64,000 nt of DNA, taken from positions 9,858,001 to 9,922,000 of the forward strand of contig NZ_CP109430.1 in assembly GCF_036250735.1 (NCBI RefSeq), given 5' to 3'. Positions within the stretch are counted from its first letter, which is position 1, and each line of letters opens with the position of its first letter. The position numbers were made by a program, and so were the translations under genes. The DNA is from Streptosporangium sp. NBC_01495. GTDB lineage: Bacteria > Actinomycetota > Actinomycetes > Streptosporangiales > Streptosporangiaceae. The notes beneath the pieces were generated by a model that saw nothing but the letters and a program-made list of their open reading frames with translations, did not search any database and was not told the DNA's origin. This document shows, one piece after another, positions 33,621-42,657 of the stretch.

Positions 33621-35825
33621 ATGGAAACAACCGATTCGGTCAACAATTATTCGCGGGTGCGGTTTCTCGCCCGTGACACGAGCAGGGCGATGAGTGCCGA
33701 CTCCAGTTCCAGGAACCAGCGACCCGAAGATCATGTCAACGAGCTGAACGGAACCGTGCTGGGGTCGGCGGTCCAGGCCCGGGACGTCCACGGCGGGATC
33801 CACCTGCATCAGGCATCCACCCCCCTGCCGCGGCCGACCCAGCTGCCGGCCGGCGGCATCCTGGTTGATCGTGCCGAGACGCTCGCCCTGCTGGACGCCG
33901 TGTGTTCCGTCCGGGGAGGGACGGGGGTGCCCAAGGTCGCTGTCGTCAGCGGCCCGGCAGGCATCGGCAAGACCGCGGTGGCGTTGCACTGGTCGCATCG
34001 GGAGCACGGCGCCTTCCCGGACGGTCAGCTCTTCGCCGACCTGCGTGGGCACGCCGTGGACGCCCCCGTACAACCGGCGGAGGTGCTGGGGCGGTTCATC
34101 CGCGCCTTCGGGGTCGCGCCCGGCCGGATCCCCGGTGACCTGGCGGAGCGTTCGGCGCTCTACCAGTCGCTGGTGAGCGGGCGCCGTCTGGTCGTCGTGC
34201 TGGACGACGCCCTGTCGGCGGCCCAGGTGAGCCCGCTGCTGCCGGCATCCGCGGACAGCATCGCGATCGTCACCAGCCGGTGGCGGCTGGCGGGGCTGCT
34301 GATGCGCGGGGCGAGAGGGATCCAGCTGGGCCGGCTCAGTCCGGCCGCGGCGCTGACGCTGCTGGAACGGACCGTCGGCGACGACCGGGTGCACGGTGAG
34401 CCGGAGGCGGCCGGCGAGCTGGTGGAACTGTGCGCGCGACTACCGCTCGCCCTGTGCGTGGCCGCCGCCCGGCTGTCCACCAGGCCACACTGGCCGCTGT
34501 CGGAAATGGTGGAGGCCCTCAGCCACGAGCGGCGGCGCCTCAACGAGCTGTCGGTGGAGGACGACATGACGATCCGGGCCGCTCTCACGCTCTCCTACAG
34601 GGGACTCTCCCCGCGGGAGGCGGCACGTGTCTACCGGCTGCTCGGGCTCTTCCCCGGCACCACCTTCGACAGCCGGGCGGTAGCCGCAACGGCGGGGCTC
34701 CCACTTGTCCAGGCCCGTCACCTGCTGGAGGTCCTGACGGACGCCAACCTGCTCGACGACGTGCCCGGCGGGCACTATCGCTTCCACGACCTGACCCGGC
34801 TGCACGCCCGGGAGCTGGCCGAGCAACTGGATTCCGAGGCGACCCGTGAGGAGACCGCGCGAAGGGCGCTCGACTGGTTCCTGTACACCACCTGGAGCGC
34901 GAGCCAGGTCGTGCTGCCGTACCGTCGGGTCTCCCGGGAGGCGGTGATCCACGAGCCCGCCGAGCCGGTCGTCTTCACCGGCCCGGTGCAGGCGCTCGAC
35001 TGGCTGGAGGACGAGTTCGCCAACCTCAGGGCCGCCGTCCGTGCCGCGTTCGAGCGAGGTCTGTTCGACGTGGCCTGGCAGCTGGTCGACGGCCTCTGGC
35101 CCCTGTTCCAATACCGCGGCCATCACGCGGAACGGCTGGAGGTCGACAGTCTGGGCCTGGCGGCGGCGCGCGCCTGCTCGGACTCCCTGGGCGAGGCCAA
35201 GATGCTGAACCGGACCGGTCTGGCGCTGCGCACCCTCGGCCGGCTGGACGAGGCCGCCGACGACTTCCGAGGAGCGTTGGAGATCTGGCGTCGCGAGGGA
35301 AACCGGCAGCGGGTGGCCGGCAGCCTGCGCCGGTTGGGCCTGGTGGAGAAGGATCGGGGGCGGGTCGACGAGGCCATCGCGCTCTTCAGGGAGGCACTCG
35401 ACGGCTATCGCGCGGTGGGCGGGTCACGCAAGGTGGCTCTGACATTGTGCGACCTCGGCGACGCGATGACCGGGAGGGATCGCCAAGCGGAGGCCGTCGA
35501 ATGCCTGACGGAGGCGCGACGGCTCCTCACGCCGGAACCCGACCCCTACAACCAGGCACGCGTGCTCGTCCTGCTCGGCCGCGCGCGGGCCGGAGGACCC
35601 ACGGCGGCGGCCGATCTCCTGGAACGGGCGCTGGAGGAGATGCGGCGGATCGGCTCGGACAACGGCGAGGCCCAGGCCTTGGAAGCACTCGGAGACCTCG
35701 CTCTGGAGAACGGCCACCGGGACGACGCTCGTGAACGTTACGAGGACGCGCGGCGGATCCTCGTCCGGCGGGGGGCCCGGAGCGGAAGGCTGGACGATCA
35801 GCTGTCCCGCCTGGGCGGAAACTGA
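33621..35825 (+). CDS. STAND NTPase (NB-ARC) with TPR repeats
   Basis: A 734-residue AfsR-related protein that lacks the SARP DNA-binding and BTAD domains. Residues 43-64 (NGTVLGSAVQARDVHGGIHL) match the short N-terminal peptide found before NTPases in many actinobacterial STAND proteins. Walker A is GPAGIGKT (111-118), Walker B RLVVVLDDA, sensor IVTSRWRL, GxP-like LPLALCVAA; TPRs fill ~440-734. ATG 33621 or ATG 33690 (after GCAGGG) may be the start. Likely a signal-sensing scaffold or regulator for the neighbouring operon. Confidence 0.85.
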   Translation: METTDSVNNYSRVRFLARDTSRAMSADSSSRNQRPEDHVNELNGTVLGSAVQARDVHGGIHLHQASTPLPRPTQLPAGGILVDRAETLALLDAVCSVRGGTGVPKVAVVSGPAGIGKTAVALHWSHREHGAFPDGQLFADLRGHAVDAPVQPAEVLGRFIRAFGVAPGRIPGDLAERSALYQSLVSGRRLVVVLDDALSAAQVSPLLPASADSIAIVTSRWRLAGLLMRGARGIQLGRLSPAAALTLLERTVGDDRVHGEPEAAGELVELCARLPLALCVAAARLSTRPHWPLSEMVEALSHERRRLNELSVEDDMTIRAALTLSYRGLSPREAARVYRLLGLFPGTTFDSRAVAATAGLPLVQARHLLEVLTDANLLDDVPGGHYRFHDLTRLHARELAEQLDSEATREETARRALDWFLYTTWSASQVVLPYRRVSREAVIHEPAEPVVFTGPVQALDWLEDEFANLRAAVRAAFERGLFDVAWQLVDGLWPLFQYRGHHAERLEVDSLGLAAARACSDSLGEAKMLNRTGLALRTLGRLDEAADDFRGALEIWRREGNRQRVAGSLRRLGLVEKDRGRVDEAIALFREALDGYRAVGGSRKVALTLCDLGDAMTGRDRQAEAVECLTEARRLLTPEPDPYNQARVLVLLGRARAGGPTAAADLLERALEEMRRIGSDNGEAQALEALGDLALENGHRDDARERYEDARRILVRRGARSGRLDDQLSRLGGN

Positions 35826-35875
35826 CGGCCGGGTGATGCCCGACGGTCGAGACCGCCCCGGCGGGATGCCGGAGC

Positions 35876-35960
35876 GGTCTCGACGATCTCGACGATCTCG
35901 ACGATCTCGACGATCTCGACGATCTCGACGGTCGTGGCGGTCGTGGCGGTCTCGGCGGTC
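35876..35960. repeat. 9-bp microsatellite between convergent genes
   Basis: Six units of (TCTCGACGA) run from about 35876 to 35931, then degenerate units GGTCGTGGC x2 and GGTCTCGGC. It fills the spacer between the STAND gene (plus) and the PfkB gene (minus) and reaches the PfkB stop. Nine-bp period keeps any frame (RRS repeats). Confidence 0.8.
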
Positions 35961-36927
35961 AGGCCGTCCCGACGTCCCGACGGACGGTCGGCGGGCGGGG
36001 GTCCCAGCGTCCGGTCACGACGTGCGGCGAACGCGCCGCTGCCAGCCTCGACAGTTCCTCACAGGTCAGTGACGCCGTCACCGGAGTGCGGGACCCGACC
36101 TTCCAGCCGGCGTGTACCACCGCCGCCCGCAGGGCCCGTACCGGATCGCCGGTGTTCAGCCAGACGTGCAGGAAGGTGGCGAACAGCGCGTCACCGGCTC
36201 CGGTGGTGTTCACGACCTCCCGTGGCGTCACGGCCTCCGCCCTGACGAGCAACCCGTCTCTCATCCCGAGCACCGCCCCCCGCTCGCCGAGCCCGACGCC
36301 CACCACCTGGCAGCGTGGGTAGCGCCGGAACATCTTCGCCATCCACCGCTCGGGCGGACAGGGAAGGCGCTCGTGGCTGCAGAAGACGATCCGCGCGGCC
36401 TCCAGCCACGGACGGTTGTACTCGTCGCCGAGATCGTGGATGAGGTGGACGTCCACGGCGATGGGAACGCCGAGTCGAGCCGCGGGCCGCACCAGGTCCC
36501 GGACGAACTTCGCGTTCGTCAGGACCAGAAGGTCCGCGCCACGGGCCTGCGCCTCGAAGAGGTCCGGCGAATACGCGACCCGGTCGACGGGCGCCAGATG
36601 CGGGAAACCCATGCGACGGCCGTCGGGCGTGACGAGTGTCACGCCCGACGACGATTCGGCGCTCTCGACGATCCCGGGTCCGAGCAGGCCCGCACGGCCG
36701 AGTTCGGTCGTTATACCCGCGCCGATGAGATCGCGGCCGACCACGGTGCACAGACGCACGTCGTCGCCGAGCGTCTTCAGGGTCCGCGCGATGTGGCCCG
36801 CGGCCCCTGACACGCCGGCGCATGACCAGCGTGGCGACGACGTGGCGGCGTACCGGACCGGGAACTCCCTCACTCCCACGGACATGTAGAAGCTGACGGC
36901 ACCGGCCACGAGGATCCCGCGGGTCAT
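35959..36927 (-). CDS. PfkB-family carbohydrate/nucleoside kinase
   Basis: A 322-residue ribokinase-fold enzyme. The catalytic motif NTTGAGDALFATFL has anion-hole GAGD and base D246; the N-terminal motif GVSGAAGHIARTLKTLG corresponds to the family's first signature. ATG 36927 overlaps the stop of the upstream paralogue (ATGA). Third gene of a minus-strand operon with a degenerate PfkB paralogue and a CDP-glycerol-transferase-like protein. The sugar substrate is unknown. Confidence 0.88.
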   Translation of the reverse strand: MTRGILVAGAVSFYMSVGVREFPVRYAATSSPRWSCAGVSGAAGHIARTLKTLGDDVRLCTVVGRDLIGAGITTELGRAGLLGPGIVESAESSSGVTLVTPDGRRMGFPHLAPVDRVAYSPDLFEAQARGADLLVLTNAKFVRDLVRPAARLGVPIAVDVHLIHDLGDEYNRPWLEAARIVFCSHERLPCPPERWMAKMFRRYPRCQVVGVGLGERGAVLGMRDGLLVRAEAVTPREVVNTTGAGDALFATFLHVWLNTGDPVRALRAAVVHAGWKVGSRTPVTASLTCEELSRLAAARSPHVVTGRWDPRPPTVRRDVGTA

Positions 36928-37688
36928 GCGGACATCCCTCCGGTGTCGTACGTCCGGAGGTGGGCGGGTCTGACCTGTGTCCTGCCCGCCACTTCGAGCG
37001 TTCCGATCCGGACCGCCGAGGAGTCGGCGTACCGGCCCACGATCACCGAGGCGGTGGCCAGACTCTCGAACGGCATTCCGGCGGTCCGCCAGCCGTACAG
37101 GAACGACCCGTAGACGGCGGGCCAGCGGTCGGAGCCGCCGGGAAGACCTCCCACCTCGGTGATCGCGGCGAGCCATCCGTCGCGCAGCCCGGCCAGGAGG
37201 CCGCCTCCGGCCTCGTGTCCGCCGACCGCGACCTCGCAACCGGGATACCGGTCAAGGAGGCCGGAGATATCGCCCTGTGGAACGTTCCAGGAAATCCCCG
37301 GGCCCACGAGGACGTCGGCGACCTCGCACCAGGTCCGGTCCATGGGGTCGTCGAGGGTGGCGACGATGTGCGTGCCGTCGAAGACGCGCCTGCCGGGCGG
37401 CAGGCCGCGGTGGTGTCCCGCCGGAGACAGGATCATGAGGTGCGGGGCACGGAGCGGGCCCTCGCGGGGGATCACCAGGATCGCCGGGTCACTCCGCCGC
37501 GATGCGGCGGTTCCGCGCGTGGCGGGGGTCCGCGGCGGGACGGCGATCCGGGACGGAGCCGCGGGTCCGGGTGGAGCGGGAGCTGCGGGTGGGGGCGGAG
37601 CCTGGGCCGCGAGTGGGGGCGGGATCCGGCGCAACCTGAGCGCGTGTTCCACCCGGAAGAGGTGAACTGAGACGAGTGTGCCGAACAC
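36924..37688 (-). CDS. degenerate PfkB-like protein, probably inactive
   Basis: A 254-residue protein. Its last ~180 residues follow the same order as the adjacent PfkB kinase: RYPGCEVAVGGHEAGGG aligns with RYPRCQVVGVGLGERGA, GLRDGWLA with GMRDGLLV. At the catalytic place GLPGGSDRWPAVYGSFLYGW replaces NTTGAGDALFATFLHVW, so GAGD and the Asp base are lost. The N-terminus is Pro/Ala-rich. Start GTG 37688, eight bases after GGAG. Probably a pseudokinase partner of the downstream enzyme. Confidence 0.65.
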   Translation of the reverse strand: MFGTLVSVHLFRVEHALRLRRIPPPLAAQAPPPPAAPAPPGPAAPSRIAVPPRTPATRGTAASRRSDPAILVIPREGPLRAPHLMILSPAGHHRGLPPGRRVFDGTHIVATLDDPMDRTWCEVADVLVGPGISWNVPQGDISGLLDRYPGCEVAVGGHEAGGGLLAGLRDGWLAAITEVGGLPGGSDRWPAVYGSFLYGWRTAGMPFESLATASVIVGRYADSSAVRIGTLEVAGRTQVRPAHLRTYDTGGMSA

Positions 37689-37711
37689 GTCGATTCTCCG
37701 ATCTGGGTGGT

Positions 37712-39064
37712 CTACCTGACGAGAAAGGGCGCCGGAGCCGGTGCGGTCACCGGGATGGTCGCGGGTTGCCTCAGGTCCAGCAACCGGTAGATGAGCCGGC
37801 GCATGTTCCGGTCGAAACGGCCTGGCGCGGAGGTGATGCCTTCCGCGACGGCCCGGTAGTGGCCGGGCTCCACCTCCGCGGCGATCCTGACCAGCTGCTC
37901 TCGCAGCGAGCCGCGAGGAGAGAGCCGGGGTGCGACGGTGGCGAGCCCGCCGAAGGCGGACGCCGGGTCGACGTCGTCCCGGGGGAAGCCGGCCAGTACG
38001 ACCGGTGCCCCGGTGACCGTCCCGTACAGGGTCGCCGATCCGTGGTCTCCGATGATCCAGTCGGCCGACGCGAGGACCGCGTGCCAGTTCGCCTCCGGTG
38101 GCACCAGGCTCAGGCCGCGCCGCAGGGAATCGGCGAACCAGGCTCTCACCTGCCAGATGCCGTGCCCGAACCAGATGTTGGGGTGCAGAAGCAGCACGAC
38201 GCGGTATTCCTGCCGGGGCAGCTCGGTGACCAGGCGGTGCAGCAGCCGGGGCCATCGGCCGAAGAGCGACGCCGGTCCCCAGGTCGAGCTGACCACGACG
38301 AGCTTCTGATCCGGCTCGACGGCCAGCGCGCGGCGGTACAGATCTCGGTGCGGCAGGCCGGCGGCCAGCCTGTCGTACGACGGGTCGCCGACGACGGTGG
38401 CCACAGAGAGCGCCTCCGGGCAGGTCCGGCCCAGCCGTCCCAGCTCGGAGGAGTGGGAGAGCGCCACCGCCGAGGGCAGTACGGCGCCGTCGTACAACAG
38501 GCGCTGGGGGTCGAGCCCGTATGCCACCCGATCCCCCACGGCACGCACACCGTCTCGTATGGCCACGAGCTTATTGAAACCGGCACCGTGCGGAATGACG
38601 ATCAGTGGCGCGTGGATCTCGTGGAGCGCGCCCAGGCTGGCGGCGACGGCGAGATCGAACCGCTGGTTCCTGGACTGCTCCCAGGGCAGCACCACCGCCC
38701 CCAGGCCACCGACGAACTCCGCGACCCCGTTGCTGAAGACGTCCGGGGCGATGGTGAACACGACCTGGATTCTCAGGTCGGATTCCACGAGACGTACGGT
38801 GTCCATCAGGCGCTGTCCCGATGTGACGGTGTGGACGACCACCAGCACCACTTTGCAGTTTCTGCGCGTCACCCATCGGCGAGAGTCGAGCCCGATAGGA
38901 ACCCTGCTCCATTCGTGATCGGACATTTGCCTGTCATCACCCCTGACCTGTTCCGGCGGACGGGCGAGGTTCATCGCCCTCTGTAGAGCGTCGCCGCCGA
39001 AACTTGCGGAAACCCTTGCGGCGATCCTGTTGCCAGCCAAGGGGATTGAGGATAAATAGGTCAT
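37712..39064 (-). CDS. CDP-glycerol-glycerophosphotransferase-like (GT-B) protein
   Basis: A 450-residue protein with a GT-B/TagF-like C-terminal half: KLVVVSSTWGPASLFGRWP, VLLLHPNIWFGHG, and the donor-site-like WIIGDHGSATLYGTVTGAP. No membrane segment is obvious. The start is uncertain: ATG 39064, 38974 (after AGAGGG) or 38926 (MSDHEW). First gene of the three-gene operon with two PfkB-type proteins; divergent from the SARP regulator by about 90 bp. Acceptor unknown. Confidence 0.65.
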   Translation of the reverse strand: MTYLSSIPLAGNRIAARVSASFGGDALQRAMNLARPPEQVRGDDRQMSDHEWSRVPIGLDSRRWVTRRNCKVVLVVVHTVTSGQRLMDTVRLVESDLRIQVVFTIAPDVFSNGVAEFVGGLGAVVLPWEQSRNQRFDLAVAASLGALHEIHAPLIVIPHGAGFNKLVAIRDGVRAVGDRVAYGLDPQRLLYDGAVLPSAVALSHSSELGRLGRTCPEALSVATVVGDPSYDRLAAGLPHRDLYRRALAVEPDQKLVVVSSTWGPASLFGRWPRLLHRLVTELPRQEYRVVLLLHPNIWFGHGIWQVRAWFADSLRRGLSLVPPEANWHAVLASADWIIGDHGSATLYGTVTGAPVVLAGFPRDDVDPASAFGGLATVAPRLSPRGSLREQLVRIAAEVEPGHYRAVAEGITSAPGRFDRNMRRLIYRLLDLRQPATIPVTAPAPAPFLVR

Positions 39065-39154
39065 AGGGCTGGTCGAATCACTTACTGCTCAGTTGACTCT
39101 TGCCAGTTAAATGCGCCAGACGGGAAGACCACTCCCCCCGGGAAGGGGAATAGA
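39065..39154. promoter_or_regulatory. divergent promoter region of GT operon and SARP gene
   Basis: Ninety bp, AT-richer than both genes, with TTGACT at 39093-39098 and the SARP ribosome binding site GAAGGGGA at 39140-39147. Likely regulatory target of the SARP protein; no clear heptamer repeats assigned. Confidence 0.45.
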
Positions 39155-42100
39155 ATGGAATTCCGCATTCTCGGTCCGGTCGAGTTTTGGTCTCGAGGTC
39201 AACGCCGTGACCTGGGGTGGGCCAAGGAACGTCATGTTTTGGCCGTCCTTCTGATGACGCCGGGCAAGCCGGTTTCCACCGAGTCGCTCATCCGCAAGGT
39301 GTGGGACGAAAATCCACCGGCCAATGCCCGCAGTAGCCTGTACAGTCACGTCGCCCGGCTGAAGAGCCACCTCCACGGCGCCGGAGAGGACGTGCGGCTG
39401 AGAGGTGGTTCGGGGACGTATTCCCTTGAAACAGATCCGGAGAACATCGACTACCATCACTTCCGCGCGCTGTGCTCGCAAGCCCGTTCGATAACCGAAA
39501 ACGGCGACGTCGACGACGCTTTCCGGTTGTATGGCGAAGCGGGCCGATTGTGGCGGGGAGAGCCGCTGTCCGGACTCTCCGGTTCCTGGGTCGTCCATAC
39601 CCGCCGAAAGCTCGAAGGCGATCTTCTGGCCGGCACCGTCGAACGCGTCGAACTCGAACTCCTTCACGGCTCGAACACCGACCTCGTGCCGGAACTGTAC
39701 GACCTGGTCAACCGATTTCGATTCGACGAGAAACTGGTCGAGCTGCTCATGCTGGCGCTCTATCGCGCCGGCCGGCAGGCGGAGGCCCTCGGCGCCTACC
39801 GTCAGGCGCACAGGCGTCTCGTCGGAGAGCTCGGCGCCGAACCGGGACCGGGGTTACGGGCACTGCACCAGCGCATCCTCCAGGGCGATCCAGCGCTGCT
39901 GCCCCAGTCCTGGCGCGGCACCTCGGGAAACACGCCGCTGACCAGTCTTCCTCGCGACGTCCACACCTTCGTCGGCAGGACGCCCGAGATCAACCGGCTG
40001 ATCGACGAGTGGATACGGGAGGACGCGGTCGCCGTTCTCGCGATCGACGGCATGGCGGGGGTCGGGAAGACTGCGCTGGCCGTGCACCTGGCCCACCGGC
40101 TCGCCGATGACTACCCCGACGGCGTGCTCTATCTCGACCTGCTGGGCTACGACGCCGAGCACGCGTCGATGGACCCGGCGACCGCCCTCGAACGTCTCCT
40201 GCGCCTCCTCGGCATTCCGATCCCTGACAGCCTGGACGAGCGGGTGGCGAGGTGGCGCACCGCGCTCGCCCGCCGCAAGGTGCTCCTGGTCCTCGACAAC
40301 GCCATTGGGCATGATCAGGTCGGCCCCCTCCTGCCGGGGGCACCCGGCTGCCTTGTCGTGGTCACCAGCCGTCGGCGGCTGGCGGGGCTGGACGACATTC
40401 ACTCGCTCTCCCTGGAGGTGTTGCCGCCGCAGGAGGGGGCCGCCCTCTTCGGCCGCGTCGTGGGTTCGCGGCGCGCGCTCCATCCGGACGATGTCGTGCG
40501 GGTCGTGCGGCTCTGCGGCCATCTCCCCCTGGCGATTCAGCTGGCCGGTAGCCGGCTCCGGCACCGGCCCGCTTGGAGCGTGGCCGACCTCGCCGAGCTG
40601 CTCGGCAGGAACGACCGGCGGCTGACCGAGATCCGGGCGGGGAACCGCGGGATCATCGCGGCGTTCGAGCTTTCCTTCAACGGCCTGGACGAATGGCAGC
40701 AGCGGGCGTTCTGGCGGCTCGGACTGCATCCCGGGGCGGACATCACCGCGGACTGCGCGGCGGCGCTGCTGGAATCGGACCGGGCCGAGGCGGAGAGGCT
40801 GCTCGACGATCTCCTCGACCACCACCTGATCTCGGAGCCCCGCCGAGGTCGGTACAGATTCCACGACCTCATCGGCGAGTACGCCCGCCTGCTGTCGAAC
40901 CGGGAGCCGGAGAGCGCGCGAGCCGAGGTGCTCCGCCGGGTCCTCGACCACTACCTTCTCATGGCCGACACCGCCGACCGGCTGCTCTACCCGCACCGCA
41001 CCCGCGGCCCGGCCGAGCTGTTCCACCCGCCGGGCCCCAGACCCGGCATCGCCACCGAGGAGCAGGCCCTCTCCTGGATGAACGCCGAAGTGGACAACCT
41101 GCTCCTCGTCACGCGCTACGCCGCCGATCACGGGTGGACAGGGCACGCGGCACTGCTTCCACGCGTCCTCGGCCGATATCTCGACGTGTGGGTCCGCTGG
41201 GCGGAGGCGGCCGAGCTCCACACGCGCGCCGTGGAGGCGTGGCGCGAGCTGGGGAATCACTCGGGGACCGCGTACGCGCTGGCCGACCTCAGCGTGGTGC
41301 GGCGGCAGACCGGCCGACATGAGGAGGCGCTCCGGCTGGCGGACGAGGCGCTGACGATCCAGCGTGCCCTCGACGACGAGCGGGCCATCGCCGACCTGCT
41401 CGACAACAGCGGCCTGGTGTACTGGCAACGTTCCGAGTTCGACGTCGCCCTGGACTGCTTCGAGCAGGCGCTGCGACTGCGCAGGGCGCTGGCCGACCGT
41501 CACGGTCAGGCCGCCAGCCTCACCCATATCGGGATCATCCACTCGCATCGGGGGGACTACCCGAAGGCCACCGAGCACCTGCTGGGGGCGCTCGGGTTGT
41601 ACCGGCAGGACGGCGACCGGCGCGGGCAGCAGGTCGCGTTGAACAACATCGGCGAGATCGAGTTCAAGCTGGGCAACCACACCACCGCGCTGGGTCACTA
41701 CGAGGAGGCCGGGTCCGTCTACCCCGACATGGGCCCGCAGAACAAGGCCATCTGGCTCAACAACGTCGCCAACGTCTACCAGCTCCTGAACCGGCACGCC
41801 GACGCTCTCGAGTGCTACAGACAGGCACTGCGGATTTACGGTGACATCGGCGACCGGCGGCACGAGGTGGACGCCCTCAACAACATCGGCAATTGCTACG
41901 CGCGCATGGGCAGGGACGGGGACGCGCTCGTCCATCACCAGAAGGCGTTACGCATCTCGACCGAGATATCGGAACGCCGCGAGGAGAGCCAGGCCCTTCT
42001 CAGTATCGGCGGCATCCATCATCGCGCGAATCACCACGACGCCGCCCTGGCCCATTATGAGAAGGCCCTTGCCGTGGCGCACGCCATCGGGGACGTCCAC

Positions 42101-42253
42101 CAGGAGGCCCGCACGCTCGACGAGATGGGCACCGCGCTTGCCGACGTCGGCAAGGAGGCGCGGGCAGAGGAGTGCTGGCGGAGGGCACTTGATCTCTACG
42201 AGTCTCTCGGCGTGGTGGAGGCGGAGCTCGTCCGGGCGAGACTCGCCAGGTAG
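39155..42253 (+). CDS. SARP-NB-ARC-TPR regulator (AfsR-like)
   Basis: A 1032-residue AfsR-type regulator. Residues 1-90 are an OmpR-like DNA-binding domain (MEFRILGPVEFW), 95-240 a BTAD domain (LYRAGRQAEALGAYRQAHRR), 265-560 NB-ARC with Walker A GMAGVGKT (299-306) and VLLVLDNA, and 690-1030 about nine TPRs with repeated NNIG. TPRs of such proteins bind ligands or partners. It lies divergent from the GT/PfkB operon and 248 bp upstream of a 45-codon peptide gene, which are its likely targets. Confidence 0.93.
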   Translation: MEFRILGPVEFWSRGQRRDLGWAKERHVLAVLLMTPGKPVSTESLIRKVWDENPPANARSSLYSHVARLKSHLHGAGEDVRLRGGSGTYSLETDPENIDYHHFRALCSQARSITENGDVDDAFRLYGEAGRLWRGEPLSGLSGSWVVHTRRKLEGDLLAGTVERVELELLHGSNTDLVPELYDLVNRFRFDEKLVELLMLALYRAGRQAEALGAYRQAHRRLVGELGAEPGPGLRALHQRILQGDPALLPQSWRGTSGNTPLTSLPRDVHTFVGRTPEINRLIDEWIREDAVAVLAIDGMAGVGKTALAVHLAHRLADDYPDGVLYLDLLGYDAEHASMDPATALERLLRLLGIPIPDSLDERVARWRTALARRKVLLVLDNAIGHDQVGPLLPGAPGCLVVVTSRRRLAGLDDIHSLSLEVLPPQEGAALFGRVVGSRRALHPDDVVRVVRLCGHLPLAIQLAGSRLRHRPAWSVADLAELLGRNDRRLTEIRAGNRGIIAAFELSFNGLDEWQQRAFWRLGLHPGADITADCAAALLESDRAEAERLLDDLLDHHLISEPRRGRYRFHDLIGEYARLLSNREPESARAEVLRRVLDHYLLMADTADRLLYPHRTRGPAELFHPPGPRPGIATEEQALSWMNAEVDNLLLVTRYAADHGWTGHAALLPRVLGRYLDVWVRWAEAAELHTRAVEAWRELGNHSGTAYALADLSVVRRQTGRHEEALRLADEALTIQRALDDERAIADLLDNSGLVYWQRSEFDVALDCFEQALRLRRALADRHGQAASLTHIGIIHSHRGDYPKATEHLLGALGLYRQDGDRRGQQVALNNIGEIEFKLGNHTTALGHYEEAGSVYPDMGPQNKAIWLNNVANVYQLLNRHADALECYRQALRIYGDIGDRRHEVDALNNIGNCYARMGRDGDALVHHQKALRISTEISERREESQALLSIGGIHHRANHHDAALAHYEKALAVAHAIGDVHQEARTLDEMGTALADVGKEARAEECWRRALDLYESLGVVEAELVRARLAR

Positions 42254-42501
42254 AACCGACGGGAATCGCCAGGCGGCAGGTGGATCCATCCTGCTGTATG
42301 ATCATTTAAGGCCTTCAGGAGTGACAAAAGCGGGCATATAGCCCTTCTCGCTAATTTGCCGCCTTTACTCCCATATCTTCCACGAGAGGCCATGACCCCT
42401 GTGGAATGAGAAGCGGTTTAGGGTATCATCCAACACAGATATCGCCCTGACCCAAATTCGGAATCAAAGATGCTTCCATTTGACGAGAAGGCAAAAGAAA
42501 A
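42254..42501 (+). promoter_or_regulatory. AT-rich leader upstream of the peptide gene
   Basis: 248 bp of low-GC DNA between the SARP gene and the peptide ORF. It contains a small stem GGGC-atata-GCCC (42333-42345) and TATCAT (42423-42428) as a possible -10 element. The length and AT content fit an independent promoter. Confidence 0.45.
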
Positions 42502-42639
42502 ATGAAGCACGAAAAAGCGAAAAAAAGAATGAAGCGCTTCTATCACGCCACTCTCGGCGCGATTCTCGTGGCTGGCGCCTTCATGATTTACGCCATGCAG
42601 GTGTTGCCGGTCAGCGATTTTCCGGGCACCGGTGCCTGA
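42502..42639 (+). CDS. 45-residue membrane or exported peptide
   Basis: ATG 42502 opens a 45-codon frame. Residues 1-12 are very basic (MKHEKAKKRMKR), 13-32 hydrophobic (FYHATLGAILVAGAFMIYAM), and the C-terminus is short and polar (QVLPVSDFPGTGA). This is the layout of a Sec-exported peptide precursor or single-pass microprotein. GAGAAGG lies 11 bp upstream. A perfect intrinsic terminator starts 18 bp after the stop. Codon use is AT-richer at the 5' end. By position it resembles AfsS beside AfsR, though unrelated in sequence. Not a recognised family. Confidence 0.65.
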   Translation: MKHEKAKKRMKRFYHATLGAILVAGAFMIYAMQVLPVSDFPGTGA

Positions 42640-42657
42640 ATATCTCCTTGAAAAGCG

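Noticed and set aside
39854..41938. 694-codon minus-strand frame opposite the SARP gene
   Set aside because: Shadow produced by high GC codon bias of the real regulator; composition is Val/Gly/Arg/Gln-rich without motifs.
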